Positions 59,726 through 64,000 of a DNA stretch of 64,000 bases are shown in pieces. Numbering within the stretch: position 1 is the stretch's first letter; every line of letters starts with the position of its first letter. The notes beneath the pieces were generated by a model. The model did not search any database. It saw only the letters and a list, made by a program, of their open reading frames with translations, and was not told where the DNA came from. Source of the stretch: Rallus limicola (taxonomy: Eukaryota; Chordata; Aves; Gruiformes; Rallidae); assembly GCA_022605955.1 (NCBI GenBank), contig JAKCOZ010000040.1, positions 6,272,558 through 6,336,557 on the forward strand, read 5' to 3'. The position numbers and the translations under genes are program-made.

Positions 59726-59816
59726 ATCCTTGGCTGGTGGGAATGCTGGCATACAATTCTCTGCAGAAACTAACACTGAGCTATTGTGTGTTGTGTATGT
59801 AACCAAAAGCACAGTT

Positions 59817-59848
59817 AATAATAATAATAATAATAATAATTAATAATG
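59817..59848. repeat. (TAA)n microsatellite
   Basis: About ten TAA/AAT triplets with one interruption. Confidence 0.9.
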
Positions 59849-60134
59849 CCATCAATATTTCCCAATAAAACTTGAATTCCCAGAGGCCGTGCTGGCAGCG
59901 CTGGCGTTTCATCTCTGCTGGCAGTGAATCAAAGCAGTCCCTTTGCCCATGTGTCTGCGCTGGCACAATGGCATCCCTTGTGAGGGGCTGGGAGGGACTG
60001 CCACTGCTGCAGGCCCAGGGCTGAGACAGGCGCTGGCAGCAGAGCTGTGCCAGCCCCACAGCACAGGGATTAGGACGGGCTGGGAAGAGGGGGTGGTCAG
60101 ACACGCCGTGACTCTGGGATCCATCCATCGAGGA

Positions 60135-60195
60135 TGTCTTGGGATTTGGACCCGATGATCTCTTGAGGTGCCTTCCAACCCCTGTGATTCTGGGA
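60135..60195 (+). mobile_element. CR1 3'-tail remnant
   Basis: Only the terminal block remains: GATGATCTCTTGAGGTGCC, CAACCCCTGTGATTCTGGG. Confidence 0.75.
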
Positions 60196-60848
60196 TCTCT
60201 TGGTAGCAGTTCCTGTGTATCACCAGCCAGGGATGAGGCTCTGGGATGCGGGATTCCAACCCAGCAGCATCTTGGCTGCGCCTCCCTCTCGTTCCACGTT
60301 GTTCCCTCGTGTTTTGAGTTCGTTTCCCATCCCTTTGGAGGCATCAAGTACATACCAGAGAGTCGTGTGTTCTCCTCACCCCAGGACTCACACACCCACG
60401 GTTGCAGCATCGCAACGTGCTCGGGAAAATGCCCTTCCAAGAAGGGGTGTTGGGAGGGAATCTCTCCAGACACGCTGCTCGCAGGGAAGGCTCCACCTCT
60501 GCCATCTACCGGCACGCCGCAGAGAGCCTCAAGCACATCACCACCCGGCAATCCCCTCCCGGTCCCATCCCGCCCAGTTAAACTGGGAGCAGGGCAAGCG
60601 GATACTTCCCGAGGAGAGCAAAGCCTCGCAGAGCTGCTGAAATCAGGTGAGGGCAGCTGAGATCGCTTGGGAGCACCGGGGCGTTTCCAGCAGCCCAAGG
60701 TCGGCTCTCAGAGCTAAAAGCAGGGCTCTGCAGCTCAAATCCTGGCCTGGAGGAGCAGTTGGGAAGTGACTGAGGTGGAGAAGGTGGGTAGTTACTACCA
60801 GGAGGAAAAGAGCTGTGCTGGGAACAAGGCAGAGTGAAGTAAGTGGTT

Positions 60849-60854
60849 TTTATT
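60849..60854 (-). terminator. FBXO47: Possible FBXO47 polyadenylation signal
   Basis: TTTATT reads AATAAA on the minus strand, about 810 bases after the FBXO47 stop codon. I saw no closer convincing signal; the link is inference. Confidence 0.35.
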
Positions 60855-61666
60855 ACCTGTTTTTGGTTTGAAGGCAATATAGAAAATCCAAACCTTTTGT
60901 AAGCAGGGAACATTTACACACTGTAGTGAAATGGTGATCTCAGCCTGTGTGCATCTGAGGTGTATCTCCAACTTAGCTATATCCCGTGAAGGCAAACACA
61001 CTTTGACAACTCAGTCCTTACACCAGGCAGGGAGAGGATCAGGAGTTTCTTCTGCTGGGAGGTTACAAGGCATCTGTGGGATGGGGTGGGGTGTTGCCTT
61101 GCTAGGTCTAAAGCAGTCAAATTGCTTTCAGAAATTGCCTCTTTCTGCTGAAACTGAGTGTAGAATCTATAGAGCAGAGTGAGCAAGGGACCCTGGTGAG
61201 CTGGGAGCATGTAGCTGTCTGCCTTGTTCCCCTCTGATTCCCAAGAGAAAACAAAATTAAAGGGATCAGAATGGTTTTTGTTCCAAACTAAGATAACATC
61301 CTTCAATCTGTTTGTGCACATCACATGTGAAACCCACCATGCTCACTGTGTGTGCAAACACCCGCAGTGGGAAAGGAAGGCGGCTCATGTTCCCAAACCA
61401 GAATCCCAGGCTGGGTCCTCAGCCTGTCTTAATGCAGCCTCAGAGGAGTAAAGTGTGAGGAGCTGTGCTGTGAACCCTCTGAGCTCCCTCAGTAATGTTC
61501 TATGAGCTCATTCAGCTGGTCTGATGTGTGTCATCAGCAGCTTCTGCTGCCACTCCAGCTCTTACTGGAATGGGAATGTAAGAAATGATTGGGCAGTGAA
61601 GATGTAAAGTAAATAACTAAAAGGATCCAGCAGGAGTAGATGAAGAGTCTGTAAAACTTGGGAGTA

Positions 61667-63638
61667 TCAGATGGTGTTGCTGTTGTTTCTCATGGTCATG
61701 TACAGGATTTCTTTGTGGAAGTTTGCTTGTGCATTAACAAGGTGAAACAAATTCAGAAAGCTGCTGTCCTCTTCATCACGGTCCCCTGCCAGGGCAAAGA
61801 AAACCATTTAGAAATGATTAGTGGAACTAAATGACTCCTTTGAAGATCAATCTTCCTCCTTCAGCTCCACTCTGATTTATGAGGCATCAGCTACTGCACC
61901 TGCTAGCCTGACAGCTGTGAAATAACATAGGGGACTCTCTCCAGAATTCCTTCACTAACTTGTCCAGAGATGAACAAGAACAATTGTGGGTTAAGACAAA
62001 AATCTCTCCTAACTGAGCAGGCTGTTTGTCCTTACAGCTTGCCACTCTAATCAGTCCCGAGGTTTTATGGAGGCTCACAGGCTATGGACAGGGAGCAACT
62101 GCAGCTTGTTGAGCTGAGCACCCTGGCTGGCAGCTGCTGTTCTTCAGACACAGACCAAAAGGAGCTCAGGCCCGATGATCCAGTGGGATGGGTTTTAAAG
62201 GACTTGTGGTTTCACAGCTCTGGCACTAGGAATCTCTTAGACAAGAGTGCCAGTGACATCCTGGCTGGTGTCAGACACAGTGTGGCCAGTGGGGCTGGGG
62301 AGGGGATTGTGCCCCTGTGCTGGGCACTGGGGAGGCTGCACCTCCAATGCTGGGTCCAGTTCTGGGCTCCTCACCATCAGAAGGACATGGAGGTCCTGGA
62401 GCGAGTCCAGAGAAGGGCAGCCAGGCTGGGGAAGGGGCTGGAGGGCAAATCCTCTGAGGAGCAGCTGAGGGAGCTGGGGGTGTTGAGCCTGGAGAAGAGG
62501 AGGCTGAGGGGAGACCTTCTCCCCACCTCCCCTGCCCTGCCAGGAGGGTGCAGAGGGGTGGGAGATGGTCTCTTCAGCCAGGGGACAGGAGATGGGACAA
62601 GGGGCAATGGGCTCAAGCTGTGCCAGGGCAGGGTCAGCTCAGCTGGGAGGGCAAAGTTCTTCCCTGGCAGAGTTGTGGGGCTGTGGCACAGGCTGCCCAG
62701 GGAGCGGTCTGAGTCCTCAGCCCTGGGTGTGTTTAACAGAGGGGAGATGAGGTGCTCAGGGATCTGGGGCAGCACAGGATGGGAATGGTTGGACTTGATG
62801 AGCTCAAAGGGCTTTTCCACCCTGGTGATTCTGTGATTCCTAATTATGACACTTGACTATTTTCTGTTAGCAAAAATACTCCCATATCACTGTGACAGCA
62901 CCCTGACTGTGTCACCTCAGTCAGTAGCTCCCCACTGAAGAGCTTGCCCTGGCTCTGGACCCGCAGGCTTACCGGACAGCACTGCCTGCAGCATGTCTAT
63001 GACCATGTGGGCGAAGGCATTCTCCAGGCACTGCAGGAAATTGTTCCTCTCTCCTTCGGTGCTGAAAACTTTGCAGACCTTCTGCATCATTTTGACTGCC
63101 CAGTCCATGCAGTACAGATCCTTCTCACAGACCTGACATGGAGAGGAGATATTAAAGCACACCCTTGTGATGCTATAAGAGGCACAATTAAATCTTAGAA
63201 TTAGTTATTGGTTCTAATGAATGACTGGACCAGTTGCAGCCAAGGCTTGGAAAATGAGGGTTCATTATGACAACGTAAAGGCTATTGTTGGCATGCTATT
63301 GGAGAAGCTTTGCAACCTTTTGCTAGTGGGCCTCTTCCTCCTCCTCATGGAGAGGCTTGGTACCCCAGGAATCCGAGGGTGGAAGGGTACCAAGCCTCTT
63401 GCTGGATGGGGAAAGAGTTTTCAAGGCAGAGAAAGCAAATCTGGGGGGAAAGAAAGAGACAAGAGGCCAAGCATGCTCTGCTCAGCAGCACTCACCAAAG
63501 CCAGGAAGACCATGAGCCTGGCCAACTCCACAGCTCTCCCGTTCACAGCTTTACTGGCCATGAAAGTGAAGCAAATGCTGTTTCCACTCAGAATGAGCAG
63601 CCGAGCGTTGTTCTCCAAGAGCCACTCCCGGGGAACCA
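61667..63638 (-). CDS. FBXO47: FBXO47, last three coding exons (5' partial)
   Basis: FBXO47 is an F-box protein needed in meiotic prophase for synaptonemal complex and telomere stability. Three minus-strand exons join in frame: 63496-63638, 62973-63132 and 61667-61785. They encode the C-terminal 140 or so residues: VVPREWLLENNARLLILSGN, CFTFMASKAVNGR, ELARLMVFLAL, then VCEKDLYCMDWAVKMMQKVC, a helix ending MLQAVLSG, and a final exon with FLNLFHLVNAQANFHKEILY before TGA. Splice sites are GT-AG. The F-box and the rest of the N-terminal part lie right of base 64000. A plus-strand CR1 copy sits antisense in the last intron. Gene order next to LASP1 matches mammals. Confidence 0.93.
62255..62840 (+). 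mobile_element. CR1 LINE fragment in FBXO47 last intron
   Basis: The most complete plus-strand copy of its subfamily. It retains an ORF through [17 protein letters not shown] and [16 protein letters not shown] and the tail GGGAATGGTTGGACTTGATG, GGTGATTCTGTGATTCC. Antisense to FBXO47. Confidence 0.9.
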
Positions 63639-64000
63639 CTTTGTAGTGAAATAGAGAGGATTTTAGTGAACATTGAACAGAAAGAGCAGAGTGCCACAAC
63701 AACTGCTGGGGAAGATGGGAATTTATGAATAGCCAACTGGAGTTTATATGGGAATACCCTCTGGGATGCAATTGCAGCAATGAAGCTGTACAAGCAATTC
63801 CTACCAGCAATAGTAGAGCTCTTCATGACACCTTCTGTGATACCACCTCACCCCAAACTAACTTTCAGGGCAGCTGTTAATGTTGTTCAGCAGAATTCTG
63901 GCTTGAACAAATGTTATGTTTTCAGCTTACACAGTCTGGACAATGTTTCCTTGATAATGTCTAGACAAGACTTGAATTGTAAAGGTCTTAAAATCTTTTC

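Larger units (their letters stand above)
58061..60134. other. Intergenic, no gene seen
   Basis: Unique sequence with a GGGAAAGGAGGCTG tandem and an AAT microsatellite listed separately. No protein-like ORF. Confidence 0.5.

Overview
This is avian nuclear DNA. Split vertebrate genes, GT-AG introns, CpG-island promoters and about twenty CR1 LINE fragments in 64 kb point to a bird, probably on a small gene-dense chromosome. Gene order matches human 17q12: PIP4K2B(-), CWC25(-), RPL23(-), LASP1(+), FBXO47(-). The abundance and mutual similarity of the CR1 copies suggest a bird lineage with fairly recent CR1 activity; I cannot name the species.

Layout. 1-7.0 kb: first coding exon (6815-6994) and part of intron 1 of PIP4K2B, with a CpG-island promoter to about 7.9 kb. 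9.26-16.49 kb: complete CWC25 on the minus strand, ten coding exons, 415 codons. 16.5-19.6 kb: CWC25 promoter, degenerate tRNA-like sequences, an intact tRNA-Cys and a CR1 copy. 19.6-23.3 kb: complete RPL23 on the minus strand, five coding exons, 140 codons. 23.6-25.4 kb: two more tRNA-Cys genes. 25.68-54.93 kb: complete LASP1 on the plus strand, seven coding exons, 261 codons, with a roughly 1.2 kb pyrimidine minisatellite at the start of intron 1. 56.8-58.06 kb: a possible spliced plus-strand transcript with a 25-codon all-hydrophobic ORF. 61.67-63.64 kb: the last three coding exons of FBXO47 on the minus strand; its 5' part lies beyond the window.

How it works together: these are mostly unrelated housekeeping functions (phosphoinositide kinase, spliceosome factor, 60S ribosomal protein, tRNA-Cys, actin adaptor) plus one meiotic gene. 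The links are positional. Each intact tRNA-Cys lies 0.4-1.2 kb from an RNA polymerase II start, and CR1 copies lie against splice sites of CWC25 and flank LASP1 exons as inverted pairs. The points most worth checking are the 25-residue candidate micropeptide at 57080-57157, the near-identical inverted CR1 pair around LASP1 exon 2, the LASP1 intron-1 minisatellite, and two CWC25 splice sites at CR1 boundaries. All exon coordinates were read by eye from splice motifs, frame continuity and remembered family sequence; no alignment was run.
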